A DNA stretch of 64,000 nucleotides, taken from the NCBI GenBank assembly GCA_002727315.1, contig PBWR01000006.1, positions 320,094 through 384,093 of the forward strand. The letters run 5' to 3'. Source of the DNA: Alphaproteobacteria bacterium. GTDB lineage: Bacteria; Pseudomonadota; Alphaproteobacteria; UBA6615. Below the pieces are notes generated by a model. It was not told where the DNA came from. It did no database searches and saw only the letters and a list, made by a program, of their open reading frames with translations. This document shows positions 9,738 through 17,681 of this stretch, one piece after another (within the stretch, counting starts at the first letter, position 1; every line of letters starts with the position of its first letter). The position numbers and the translations under genes were made by a program.

Positions 9738-10061
9738 TCAACCCTCCCCGGCGCCGTCGAGCGGGCCATTGACGCGCCCGTTGAAGCCAAACACGCGTCC
9801 GGCGCCGGCATAGCGGACCAGATCGACGGCCCGCGTCTGTCCCGGCTCGAAACGCACCGCCGTGCCGGCCGGTATATCCAGACGGAAACCACGCGCAGCG
9901 TCGCGGTCGAATTCGAGCGCCGGATTGGTTTCGTGGAAATGATAGTGGGAACCGACCTGGATCGGCCGGTCGCCCGTGTTCGCCACGTCGAGGCGCAGCG
10001 TCTCGCGCCCCTCGTTGAGGAGCAGTTCGCCGTCGGCAGGAAATAGTTCTCCAGGGATCAT
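9738..10061 (-). CDS. ureB: Urease beta subunit UreB
   Basis: Structural beta subunit of the (UreABC)3 urease trimer (107 aa). The family opening MIPGELFP, followed by [17 protein letters not shown] and the [12 protein letters not shown] end, are all recognisable. It lies between ureA (7-base gap) and ureC (3-base gap) in the same minus-strand operon. Confidence 0.97.
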   Translation of the reverse strand: MIPGELFPADGELLLNEGRETLRLDVANTGDRPIQVGSHYHFHETNPALEFDRDAARGFRLDIPAGTAVRFEPGQTRAVDLVRYAGAGRVFGFNGRVNGPLDGAGEG

Positions 10062-10068
10062 GTGGGCC

Positions 10069-10371
10069 TCAACGGATCGGATTGTGCACGGTGACTAGCT
10101 TGGTCCCATCGGGGAACGTCGCTTCGACCTGGACGTCGTGGATCATCTCGGCGACCCCGTCCATGACATCATCCCGGCCGAGGATTTCGCCGCCGGCGCT
10201 CATCAGCTCGGCGACCGAGCGGCCGTCGCGCGCACCCTCGACCACGAAGTCCGAAATCAGCGCGATCGCCTCGGGATAATTGAGCTTCACGCCCCGGGCC
10301 TGTCGCTTGCGCGCCACATCGGCGGCCATTGCGACCAGCAGCTTGTCCTTCTCGCGTGGTGTGAGATGCAT
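10069..10371 (-). CDS. ureA: Urease gamma subunit UreA
   Basis: Structural gamma subunit of urease (100 aa). It has the typical [11 protein letters not shown] start, [11 protein letters not shown], and the C-terminal [30 protein letters not shown] ribosome site precedes the ATG. It is located 27 bases downstream of ureD. Confidence 0.97.
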   Translation of the reverse strand: MHLTPREKDKLLVAMAADVARKRQARGVKLNYPEAIALISDFVVEGARDGRSVAELMSAGGEILGRDDVMDGVAEMIHDVQVEATFPDGTKLVTVHNPIR

Positions 10372-10398
10372 ATTCGATCCCTTCCCCTGTTCCGGATG

Positions 10399-11223
10399 CT
10401 AGATGGCCCAGAGCCGGGGCATCGCCGCCGGCAGCTCAGCAATCCGGTGGCGGAAATCCGCCCAGAATTTTCCATAGGTGTCGCGCAGGCGGCGCGCATC
10501 GCGCCCGAGCCAGCGCACGATCAGCACATCGCCCACGCATGTCGCCGCGCACCGCAGATCACGGTCGGCCGTCACTGCGTCCAGGCCAGCGCGGGCAGAC
10601 GGCAACAGCGCGGCCGCATCGTCGCCGGCATAGACCATGCTGGCGAAAGCGGCGGCCCCGTCGAAACCGGCCGCCGCCGTCAGCGTATTCGTGACATCGC
10701 CGTCGAGATGCACCGCGTCGGCCCAGACAAGCCGCCCCCCGCGGTGCACGTCCCAGGCCTCGTGCACCAACCCGTCTTGCAGCACCTCACCCATCGCGGC
10801 GCGGCCGAAGACGATCATCTCTCCGGCCAGCAGGCGCCCGCCCGGCGCGACATCGAGCTCCGCTCGGCGGCGCAGCCGCGCGGAATCGAACACAATCGTT
10901 TCCTGGGGCAGCCATTCCAGCCAGCCATCGGCCGCGACGGACAGGCGCATGTCGATCCGGACATCGGCCCCAGTCGAGCGGTAGACCTTCTCTGCCGCCT
11001 GCCCGACGACGCGCGCCGTCGCACCGGCCCCGGCGGCGACCGAGATGGACAGATGATCGCCTCCGACCAGGCCGCCCGACGTGGTCACAAGCGTCGCGGT
11101 TTCGGGCTCACCGGCGCCGGGATCGGGAAACAGGATCCGCAGAGGGTCACTCTGGTAGAGATGAGACAGGCGTGTGCGACCGTCCGTATATGCGAAGTCT
11201 ATTTCTGCACGCCCGGATGCCAT
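10399..11223 (-). CDS. ureD: Urease accessory protein UreD (UreH)
   Basis: UreD is the scaffold that binds apo-urease and recruits UreF and UreG for nickel insertion (274 aa). Family features include a LVTTSGGLVGGDHLSISVAAGAG-type region (about residues 45-67), VGQAAEKVYRS, and LEWLPQETIVFDSARLRR. It starts 18 bases after urtE, which links the transporter and enzyme halves of the urea locus into one transcription unit. Confidence 0.95.
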   Translation of the reverse strand: MASGRAEIDFAYTDGRTRLSHLYQSDPLRILFPDPGAGEPETATLVTTSGGLVGGDHLSISVAAGAGATARVVGQAAEKVYRSTGADVRIDMRLSVAADGWLEWLPQETIVFDSARLRRRAELDVAPGGRLLAGEMIVFGRAAMGEVLQDGLVHEAWDVHRGGRLVWADAVHLDGDVTNTLTAAAGFDGAAAFASMVYAGDDAAALLPSARAGLDAVTADRDLRCAATCVGDVLIVRWLGRDARRLRDTYGKFWADFRHRIAELPAAMPRLWAI

Positions 11224-11241
11224 CGAATTTCTACCCGTTGC

Positions 11242-11937
11242 CTAGACCGTAAGGTGCCGACGGATCTCGGATTCGGGCAATTCCCCGATCGGACCGGACA
11301 ACACGGTCTCGCCCCGGTCCATCACGGTGACACGGTCGGCCAGGTCGCGGGCAAACTCGTAATATTGTTCGACCAGCAGGATCGCCATCTCCCCCTGGTC
11401 GGCGAGCAACCGGATTACCGCCTCGATGTCCTTGATGATCGAGGGCTGGATGCCCTCGGTCGGCTCGTCGAGGACCAGAAGCTGCGGGCGGGTCACCAGC
11501 GCGCGGCCGATGGCGAGTTGCTGCTGCTGGCCGCCCGAAAGATCGCCGCCACGGCGCCCGAGCATGTCCGACAGGACGGGGAAAAGCTCGAAGACCTGGT
11601 CGGGGATGCGAGGGCGACCGTGTGGCAGACAGGCGAAACCCGTCATCAGGTTCTCCTCGACGGTCAGCCGGGGAAAGATGTCGCGTCCCTGGGGCACATA
11701 GGCGATGCCGCGCCGGGCCCGTGCATGGGCCGGCAGGCGCCCGATCAGCTCCCCATCCCATGTGACGGTGCCACTGCGGATCGGCGCATGACCGGTCAGG
11801 CCGCGCAGAAGCGAGGTCTTGCCAACACCGTTGCGGCCCAGCAGGCATGTCACCTGGCCCCGCGCGGCCGTAACATCGGCACCGCGCAGAATGTGGCTCG
11901 CGCCGTAGTAGAGGTTGATGTCCTTGGCTTCCAGCAT
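11242..11937 (-). CDS. urtE: Urea ABC transporter ATP-binding protein UrtE
   Basis: One of two ATPases of the urea importer, in the LivF-like branch (231 aa). Walker A is GRNGVGKTS (about residues 34-42), the Q-loop region is YVPQGRDIFPRLTVEENL, the signature is LSGGQQQQLAIGRAL, and Walker B is LLVLDEPTEGIQPS. QGRDIFPRLTVEENL and the position next to urtD and ureD separate it from branched-chain amino acid LivF. It begins 2 bases after the urtD stop. Confidence 0.95.
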   Translation of the reverse strand: MLEAKDINLYYGASHILRGADVTAARGQVTCLLGRNGVGKTSLLRGLTGHAPIRSGTVTWDGELIGRLPAHARARRGIAYVPQGRDIFPRLTVEENLMTGFACLPHGRPRIPDQVFELFPVLSDMLGRRGGDLSGGQQQQLAIGRALVTRPQLLVLDEPTEGIQPSIIKDIEAVIRLLADQGEMAILLVEQYYEFARDLADRVTVMDRGETVLSGPIGELPESEIRRHLTV

Positions 11938-11939
11938 GG

Positions 11940-12722
11940 TCAGCGGCCCAGATAGACTTCGATGACCCGGGGGTCGGACTGGACACTGTCCATGGGCCCC
12001 TCAGCGATAACGCTGCCCTCGTGCAGCACCGTGACCATGCATTCGAGGTTCCGCACGAATTCCATGTCGTGCTCGACGACCACCAGCGAATGGTCCTTCG
12101 CGATCTCCATCAGGAGCGCCACCGTCTGCTCGGTCTCGGCATCGCTCATCCCTGCGACCGGCTCGTCGAGCAGCATCAATTCCGGTTCCTGGGCCAGCAG
12201 CATGCCGATCTCCAGCCACTGTTTCTGACCATGGCTGAGATCGCCCGCCAGATCCTCGCGCCGTGCGCCAAGCCGGGTCGTCTCAAGAGTCTGGTCGATA
12301 CGGTCGCGCTGTTCGCCGCGGATGCGTGCGAACAGGGTTTCGGTCACGCTGCGGTTCGTCTTGAGCGCGAGATAGATGTTCTCGAAGACCGTCAGGCTTT
12401 CGAAGACGGTCGGCTTCTGGAACTTGCGCCCGATGCCGAGATTGGCGATCGCGGTCTCGTCCAGATGGGTCAGATTGGTGTCGGCAGCGAACAGGACGCG
12501 GCCGGTGTCGGGCCGGGTCCTGCCGGTGACCACATCCATCATGGTCGTCTTGCCGGCGCCGTTGGGACCAATGATCGCGCGCATTTCGCCCCGGCGAATG
12601 ATCAGGTTGAGGCTGTTCAACGCCTTGAAGCCGTCGAAGCTGACGGACACGCCCTCGAGATAGAGGATCGATTCCGTCACCCCGGCGCCCGGTGCGTCGT
12701 GGCGGGGATCGAGATCAGGCAT
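11940..12722 (-). CDS. urtD: Urea ABC transporter ATP-binding protein UrtD
   Basis: Second ATPase of the urea importer, LivG-like (260 aa). Walker A is IIGPNGAGKTTMMDVVTG, the signature is DLSHGQKQWLEIGMLL (the SHGQKQWLEIG form is characteristic of UrtD), and Walker B is LMLLDEPVAGMSDAE. The frame is open far upstream, but the ATG at 12722 is chosen: it overlaps the urtC stop by 8 bases and gives the normal family length. Co-transcribed with urtC and urtE. Confidence 0.95.
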   Translation of the reverse strand: MPDLDPRHDAPGAGVTESILYLEGVSVSFDGFKALNSLNLIIRRGEMRAIIGPNGAGKTTMMDVVTGRTRPDTGRVLFAADTNLTHLDETAIANLGIGRKFQKPTVFESLTVFENIYLALKTNRSVTETLFARIRGEQRDRIDQTLETTRLGARREDLAGDLSHGQKQWLEIGMLLAQEPELMLLDEPVAGMSDAETEQTVALLMEIAKDHSLVVVEHDMEFVRNLECMVTVLHEGSVIAEGPMDSVQSDPRVIEVYLGR

Positions 12723-13857
12723 CGACACGTTGCAACCTCCGACCGATCGCATCCTTGAACTGGCCCGATCGGATCGACTGGTAGACCCCGACGATCCCCC
12801 TGGGCATGGCCAGGGTGACGAGAATGAACAGTGCGCCCAGGAAGAATAGCCAGATCTCCGGCGCCGCCCCGGTGAAGTATGTGCGCGCGCCGTTGACCGC
12901 GAAGGCACCAAGGATCGCCCCGAACAGGGTGCCTCTGCCGCCGACCGCGACCCAGATCGCGATCTCGATCGACTTGGCAGGCGCGAACTCCCCCGGGTTA
13001 ATGATGCCCACCTGGGGCACGTAGAGCGCTCCGGCGAGGCCCGCGAGCATCGCAGACAGGGTGAAGACGAACAGCTTGGCGTTGGTGACCGAGTAACCCA
13101 GGAAACGTACCCGGCTCTCGGCATCGCGCACGGCGATCAACAGGCGTCCCATCTTCGAGGTCACGACCGCCCGGCAGACGAAGTAAACCAGCAGCAGGCT
13201 CGCCGCCGTCGCGATATAGAGGCCGACCTTGGTGGTGTCGCGCGACAGGTCAAAACCGAGGATATCCTTGAAGTCGGTCAGGCCGTTGTTGCCGCCGAAG
13301 CCCATCTCGTTGCGGAAGAAGGCCAGCATGAAGGCAAAGACCATGGCCTGGCTGATGATCGAGAAGTAGACGCCCGTGATTCGCGAACGGAAGGCGAACC
13401 AGCCGAAGACGAAGGCCAGAAGGCCGGGCACGGCCAGCACCATCAGGGCGGCGAACCAGAACTGGTCGAAGCCGAACCAGTACCAGGGCAGCGTGTCCCA
13501 GTTGAGGAACACCATGAAGTCGGGTAGTTCCGGATTGCCGTAGACACCACGCTCGCCAATCTGGCGCATCATGTACATGCCCATGGCATAGCCGCCGAGC
13601 CCGAAGAAGGCGCCGTGGCCCAGGCTCAGGATGCCAGCATAGCCCCAGATCAAGTCGAGGGACAGGGCGAGGATCGCAAAGGCAAGATACTTGCCGAGCG
13701 TCGCCACCCAGAAAGTCGGGAGGTGGAAAGCCGAGCCCGGCGGCACGGCCAGGTTCAGCACCGGCACGACGACGAGCGCGAGCACGGCGAACACCATCAC
13801 GGTGGCCCAGCCGCGCCGGCTTTCAAGCGCGAGCAGGCGGGTCGAGATCGGTCCCAT
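12715..13857 (-). CDS. urtC: Urea ABC transporter permease UrtC
   Basis: Membrane permease of the urea importer (380 aa), LivM-like, with about ten predicted helices. The family core GYAGILSLGHGAFFGLGGYAMGMYM is visible (about residues 75-100). AGLAGALYVPQVGIINP and the WVAVGGRGTLFGAILGA motif contact the ATPases. It lies 9 bases downstream of urtB and overlaps urtD by 8 bases. Confidence 0.95.
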   Translation of the reverse strand: MGPISTRLLALESRRGWATVMVFAVLALVVVPVLNLAVPPGSAFHLPTFWVATLGKYLAFAILALSLDLIWGYAGILSLGHGAFFGLGGYAMGMYMMRQIGERGVYGNPELPDFMVFLNWDTLPWYWFGFDQFWFAALMVLAVPGLLAFVFGWFAFRSRITGVYFSIISQAMVFAFMLAFFRNEMGFGGNNGLTDFKDILGFDLSRDTTKVGLYIATAASLLLVYFVCRAVVTSKMGRLLIAVRDAESRVRFLGYSVTNAKLFVFTLSAMLAGLAGALYVPQVGIINPGEFAPAKSIEIAIWVAVGGRGTLFGAILGAFAVNGARTYFTGAAPEIWLFFLGALFILVTLAMPRGIVGVYQSIRSGQFKDAIGRRLQRVDA

Positions 13858-13866
13858 CGCCGCCCC

Positions 13867-15555
13867 CTAGGCCTCGGCCGCCCGCCCCTTGAGGGCGAAC
13901 AGGCCGCGCGGCCGCTTCTGGATGAACAGGATGATGATCACCAGCACAACCACCTTGCCGAGAATCGCGCCGGAGACGGGCTCGAGGAACTTGTTCACGA
14001 TCCCGAGGCTGAAGGCGCCGACAATCGTGCCCCAAAGGCTGCCGACACCGCCAAACACCACGACCATGAAACTGTCGACGATGAAATTCTGGCCGAGGTT
14101 CGGGCTGACGTTCGAGATCTGGCTGAGCGCCACACCGGCGACACCCGCGATGCCGGAGCCGAGCGCGAAGGTGAGCGCATCGACCCGCCCCGTGCGAATG
14201 CCCATGGCCGAGGCCATGCCGCGGTTCTGGGTGACGGCGCGCATCTGCAGGCCGAACCGGCTGTGGCGGATGAAGGCAGCGAGCGCCACCACGACCACCA
14301 GGGAGAAGATGATGATGTAGACCCGGTTGAGCGTGATCGACACGCCGCCACCGAGCGAGACCGCGCCGGAGATCCAGTCGGGATTGGCCACCTCGCGGTT
14401 GTTGGCGCCGAACAGCGAACGGACCAGCTGCTGCAGGATCAGGCTGACGCCCCAGGTCGCAAGCAGGGTCTCGAGCGGGCGGCCGTACAGGAAGCGGATG
14501 CAGCCGCGCTCGATCAGCACGCCGAAACCGGCGGCAACGAGAAACGCGGCTGGAATCGCCGCCGCGACGTACCAGCCAAACACCTCGGGCGGCAGGGACG
14601 AGCGGAAGATTTCCTGCACGAGGAAGGTCGTGTAGGCGCCAAGCATGATCATCTCGCCATAGGCCATGTTGATCACGCCCATGACGCCGAAGGTGATGGC
14701 GAGGCCAATGGCGGCGAGCAGCAAGACCGAGCCGAGGCTCAAACCGAAGATCAGGTTCTCCGCCAGCCCGAACAGGGCTAGCCGGTCCTCGATATCCTCG
14801 ACCGCGGCCTGGACGGTCGCGCGGATCTCGGCGTCGGGCTCGACGAAACCGCCCTCGTCGTTGGCGAGCAGGCGCTGCTCGAGCGCCGACTTGATGGCCG
14901 GATCAGAACGATCGGCCAGCGCCGCCACAGCGGCGAGACGCAGGTCACGGTCATCCGACGCAAGCTCGAGCATTGCGATCCCGGTCTCAAGCGTCGCGCG
15001 GACACCCGCATCGGTCTCGCGGTCGCGTGCGCGCTTGAGCAGCGGCAGGGAATCGTCGCTCGGGCTGGCGATCACATTCTCGGCCGCCGCGCGCCGGGTG
15101 TCGGGATCGGCGCTGAACAGCGCAAGCTGGCCGAGCACGCCACGGATCTGGCCGCGCAGCTTGTTGTTGGCGACGATCCTCTTGACGGCGCGGCTGGCAA
15201 CAGTGCCGATCTCAGTGCCGTCGACGGGATTGGTCAGAATGTAGGTCTTGTCATCGCGCGTGCCGATGAAGACCAGCTTGTCGGCCTTGCGGCGATACAG
15301 CCGGCCGTCGGCGAAGGCTTCCAGGACGCTAATCGCCCGGTCATCGTCGAGCGCCCCGAGGGCCTCCACGGCCTCGGCCTTGCCTGAGAATTTTCGCGCA
15401 TCGAGCGCCTGGACGGCAGCCGCGAAGGTGTCGTCCAGGCTCTGGGCATGCGCCGGCGCGAGTGCCAGCAGCAGCGCTGTCATCAGCAGTCCGAGGCCGA
15501 CGAGAACGGCCCGACAATCAGGGCGCAGGGCGCCCCGTGTTCGGCTTGAAGCCAT
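13867..15555 (-). CDS. urtB: Urea ABC transporter permease UrtB
   Basis: Second permease of the urea importer (562 aa). Residues 1-38 look like a signal peptide ending APAHAQS. A region of about 220 residues, rich in Ala and Asp helices (HEAT-like), is followed by the LivH-type permease domain beginning near residue 255 (FGVMGVINMAYGEMIMLGAY). This long extracytoplasmic N-terminal extension is typical of UrtB and distinguishes it from LivH. The gene is separated from urtA by 104 bases containing a hairpin, which may set a higher level for the binding protein. Confidence 0.95.
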   Translation of the reverse strand: MASSRTRGALRPDCRAVLVGLGLLMTALLLALAPAHAQSLDDTFAAAVQALDARKFSGKAEAVEALGALDDDRAISVLEAFADGRLYRRKADKLVFIGTRDDKTYILTNPVDGTEIGTVASRAVKRIVANNKLRGQIRGVLGQLALFSADPDTRRAAAENVIASPSDDSLPLLKRARDRETDAGVRATLETGIAMLELASDDRDLRLAAVAALADRSDPAIKSALEQRLLANDEGGFVEPDAEIRATVQAAVEDIEDRLALFGLAENLIFGLSLGSVLLLAAIGLAITFGVMGVINMAYGEMIMLGAYTTFLVQEIFRSSLPPEVFGWYVAAAIPAAFLVAAGFGVLIERGCIRFLYGRPLETLLATWGVSLILQQLVRSLFGANNREVANPDWISGAVSLGGGVSITLNRVYIIIFSLVVVVALAAFIRHSRFGLQMRAVTQNRGMASAMGIRTGRVDALTFALGSGIAGVAGVALSQISNVSPNLGQNFIVDSFMVVVFGGVGSLWGTIVGAFSLGIVNKFLEPVSGAILGKVVVLVIIILFIQKRPRGLFALKGRAAEA

Positions 15556-15611
15556 GAATTACCATCCCGATTTGTGAGTTATTATTTTTTGTTTGTCGGT
15601 GACGGTCCGGG

Positions 15612-15632
15612 CGCCCCGGAAAATCCGAGGCG
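15612..15632 (-). promoter_or_regulatory. Intercistronic hairpin between urtA and urtB
   Basis: Read on the minus strand the RNA forms CGCCTCGG-ATTTT-CCGGGGCG, an 8-bp stem with one G-U pair and a 5-base loop. It sits about 30 bases after the urtA stop. Such hairpins often stabilise the upstream binding-protein message or attenuate read-through. There is no T-run directly after it, so I do not call a full terminator. Confidence 0.45.
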
Positions 15633-15659
15633 GCCGAAACCGCAGGGTCGGTACGGAGA

Positions 15660-16943
15660 CTAGTTGGTCAGGTGCTTGGGCTTCTCGCAGTTGCCGCAGA
15701 CCCAGGGGTAGGTCCAGTCGGCCGTGAGTTTCGCGCTTTCGGGGATGAAGTCGCTCCACGCATCGCCGACAACCACACCATCGGTTTCCCAGACGGTGGC
15801 GAACTGGCCGTCGTCCTGGATCTCGCCGATGAGAACCGGCTTGGAGAGGGGATGATTGACGTTCATCACCGCGGGGCCGCCGGTCAGGTTCTTAACCTCC
15901 TGGCCGTACATGGCCTGGCGGACGGCATCGATGTTGGTCGTGCCGGCCTGCTCGACCGCCTGCACCCACATGTTGAAACCAATGTAGTGCGCCTCCATCG
16001 GATCGTTGAACACACGGGCGTCGTCGCCAATGAACGCGTGCCACTTGGAGATCACGTCGGAATTGGTGTCATCGTCGACGCTCATGAAGTAGTTCCACGC
16101 TGCCAGATGGCCGACGAGCGGGCCGGTGTCGATACCGGCAAGCTCTTCCTCACCGACCGAGAAGGCCACGACCGGGATGTCCTCGGCCTTGATGCCCTGG
16201 TTGGCGAGCTCCTTGTAGAACGGGACGTTCGCATCGCCGTTGATGGTGGAGACTACCGCGGTCTTCTTACCCGCAGCCGCGAACTTCTTGATGTCGGAGA
16301 CGATCGTCTGCCAGTCGGAATGCCCAAACGGCGTGTAGTTGATCATGATGTCACTGGCCGGAACGCCCTTGGCCTTGAGGAACGCCTCGAGGATCTTGTT
16401 GGTCGTGCGCGGATAGACATAGTCGGTCCCCGCAAGCACCCAACGCTTGGCCTCGCCGCCATCCTCACTCATCAGGTATTCGACAGCCGGGATCGCCTGC
16501 TGGTTCGGCGCGGCGCCCGTATAGAAGATGTTGCGCGAGGATTCTTCACCCTCGTACTGGACCGGATAGAAGAGCATTCCGTTGAGCTCTTCGAAGACCG
16601 GGAGCACGGATTTGCGCGACACCGAGGTCCAGTTGCCGAACACCACATCGACCTTGTGCTGCTCAATCAGCTCGCGCGCCTTCTCGGCGAACAGGGGCCA
16701 GTCGGAGGCCGGATCGACGACCACCGGTTCGATCTGCTTGCCCAGCAAGCCGCCCTTCTTGTTCTGCTCATCGATCAGGAACAGCATAACATCCTTCAGC
16801 GCGGTCTCGCTGATGGCCATAGTTCCCGACAGAGAGTGCAGGATCCCCACCTTGATCGTGTCGGCCGCTTGCGCAGTCGTCGCCATCGTCAGCGAGCCCG
16901 CGAGCGCACCCGCCGCCGCAAGGATTTTTAGGCTTTTGAACAT
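15660..16943 (-). CDS. urtA: Urea ABC transporter substrate-binding protein UrtA
   Basis: Periplasmic urea receptor (427 aa). The start is the ATG at 16943, preceded by the strong ribosome site GGAGGTGGAGA. An upstream in-frame ATG at 16988 would spoil the signal peptide. Residues 1-26 form a signal peptide (FKSLKILAAAGALAGSL...AQA). The mature protein opens with TIKVGILHSLSGTMAISE, diagnostic for UrtA, and ends with a CGNCEKPKH tail found in this family. It is the first gene of the urt-ure operon and is preceded by a sigma-54-type promoter. Confidence 0.96.
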   Translation of the reverse strand: MFKSLKILAAAGALAGSLTMATTAQAADTIKVGILHSLSGTMAISETALKDVMLFLIDEQNKKGGLLGKQIEPVVVDPASDWPLFAEKARELIEQHKVDVVFGNWTSVSRKSVLPVFEELNGMLFYPVQYEGEESSRNIFYTGAAPNQQAIPAVEYLMSEDGGEAKRWVLAGTDYVYPRTTNKILEAFLKAKGVPASDIMINYTPFGHSDWQTIVSDIKKFAAAGKKTAVVSTINGDANVPFYKELANQGIKAEDIPVVAFSVGEEELAGIDTGPLVGHLAAWNYFMSVDDDTNSDVISKWHAFIGDDARVFNDPMEAHYIGFNMWVQAVEQAGTTNIDAVRQAMYGQEVKNLTGGPAVMNVNHPLSKPVLIGEIQDDGQFATVWETDGVVVGDAWSDFIPESAKLTADWTYPWVCGNCEKPKHLTN

Positions 16944-16982
16944 TCTCCACCTCCAGATTCGTGATGTGCATCGCAATATAGA

Positions 16983-17000
16983 TAGCAAGCGCTATGCCAA
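16983..17000 (-). promoter_or_regulatory. Sigma-54 (-24/-12) promoter of the urt-ure operon
   Basis: On the minus strand the sequence is TTGGCATAGCGCTTGCTA: GG, exactly ten bases, then GC, in the contexts TTGGCA and TTGCTA that match the sigma-54 consensus. The predicted start is near 16973, about 30 bases before the urtA ATG. Sigma-54 promoters need an enhancer-binding activator; two candidate NtrC dyads lie about 100-147 bases upstream of the predicted start. Confidence 0.75.
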
Positions 17001-17074
17001 CGCCTCTCGACGTATTAAGTTCTTGTTTTGAAAATCAATTTCGAAGACAGATCTAAAACTGGCGAGTCCAAATA

Positions 17075-17091
17075 TGCCCACTTTTTAGGCA
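17075..17091. promoter_or_regulatory. NtrC-like binding dyad 1
   Basis: TGCCCACTTTTTAGGCA is a 17-base dyad that shares TGC, the central TTTT and GCA with the enteric NtrC consensus TGCACC-N5-GGTGCA (about 11 of 17 positions against a typical site). It lies about 100-120 bases upstream of the predicted sigma-54 start, the usual enhancer distance. Confidence 0.5.
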
Positions 17092-17103
17092 CTTAAAATT
17101 TGA

Positions 17104-17120
17104 TGCCTAATATTTGGACA
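17104..17120. promoter_or_regulatory. NtrC-like binding dyad 2
   Basis: TGCCTAATATTTGGACA is a second, weaker 17-base site, centred 29 bases from the first. Paired sites nearly three helical turns apart are common for NtrC oligomerisation. The two sites also sit in a larger symmetric array: TCCAAATAT (17067-17075) and TTAGGCA (17085-17091) are mirrored by TGCCTAATATTTGGA (17104-17118). Confidence 0.45.
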
Positions 17121-17215
17121 ATCAAGTTTGAAACCGCCGAGGCCGCCAAACGAGCTTGCCCGCCGCCGGGTTAAACGCCAACCTTCGGCGCTGCCAAGAG
17201 CCCGGGGAGAAATCA

Positions 17216-17650
17216 TTGTCCAAAATGACCGGCCGTTGCCATTGCGGGAATCTCGAGATCGTCTTCGAGACGAACCTGTCGCCCAAAGACATGGTGCCGC
17301 GCGCGTGCCAGTGCTCGTTCTGCCGCAAACACTCGACGGCAGCGATCTCGGACCCGGCCGGGCACGTCACCTTCCTGGCCAAAGATCCCAAAAAGCTGAA
17401 CCGGTACACGTTCGGGCTCGGCAGCACGGAGTTCCTGATCTGCCGGACCTGTGGGGTTTATGTGGGGGCCTTCATGCCATCAGGGGACGAGGCGGCCTTC
17501 GCGAATGTGATGGCCAGCGCCCTGGATCTCCGCGAGGAGTTCCCGAACCCGCCTATCGCCGTCCATCGAACCCAGGAGAATTTCGAGGAACGGCAAAACC
17601 GCCGGCGGGAAATGTGGACGCCGGCGACCCTGGTTCAAGTGCCCGAGTAG
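17216..17650 (+). CDS. GFA/CENP-V family zinc protein
   Basis: A 144-aa protein of the glutathione-dependent formaldehyde-activating (GFA) fold. The zinc-binding cysteines are visible as GRCHCGN, CQCSFCRKHS and CRTCGVYVG. Family members bind zinc and some act on S-hydroxymethylglutathione; most have no proven activity. I place the start at TTG 17216 because a GGGGAG site lies at the right distance. The ATG at 17225 (MTGRCHCG) is the alternative, and a far-upstream ATG at 17156 lacks support. It is divergent from urtA, so the intergenic region carries both promoters, and is followed by an MFS gene 31 bases on. Confidence 0.8.
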   Translation: MSKMTGRCHCGNLEIVFETNLSPKDMVPRACQCSFCRKHSTAAISDPAGHVTFLAKDPKKLNRYTFGLGSTEFLICRTCGVYVGAFMPSGDEAAFANVMASALDLREEFPNPPIAVHRTQENFEERQNRRREMWTPATLVQVPE

Positions 17651-17681
17651 CGCAACCGGTTAGAGGATCGGCACCCGCCCG

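Noticed and set aside
12723-13124. A 134-residue N-terminal extension or fusion of UrtD
   Set aside because: It is the shadow of urtC in another frame and is low in complexity (Ser, Arg, Pro). The family start at 12722 gives the normal length.
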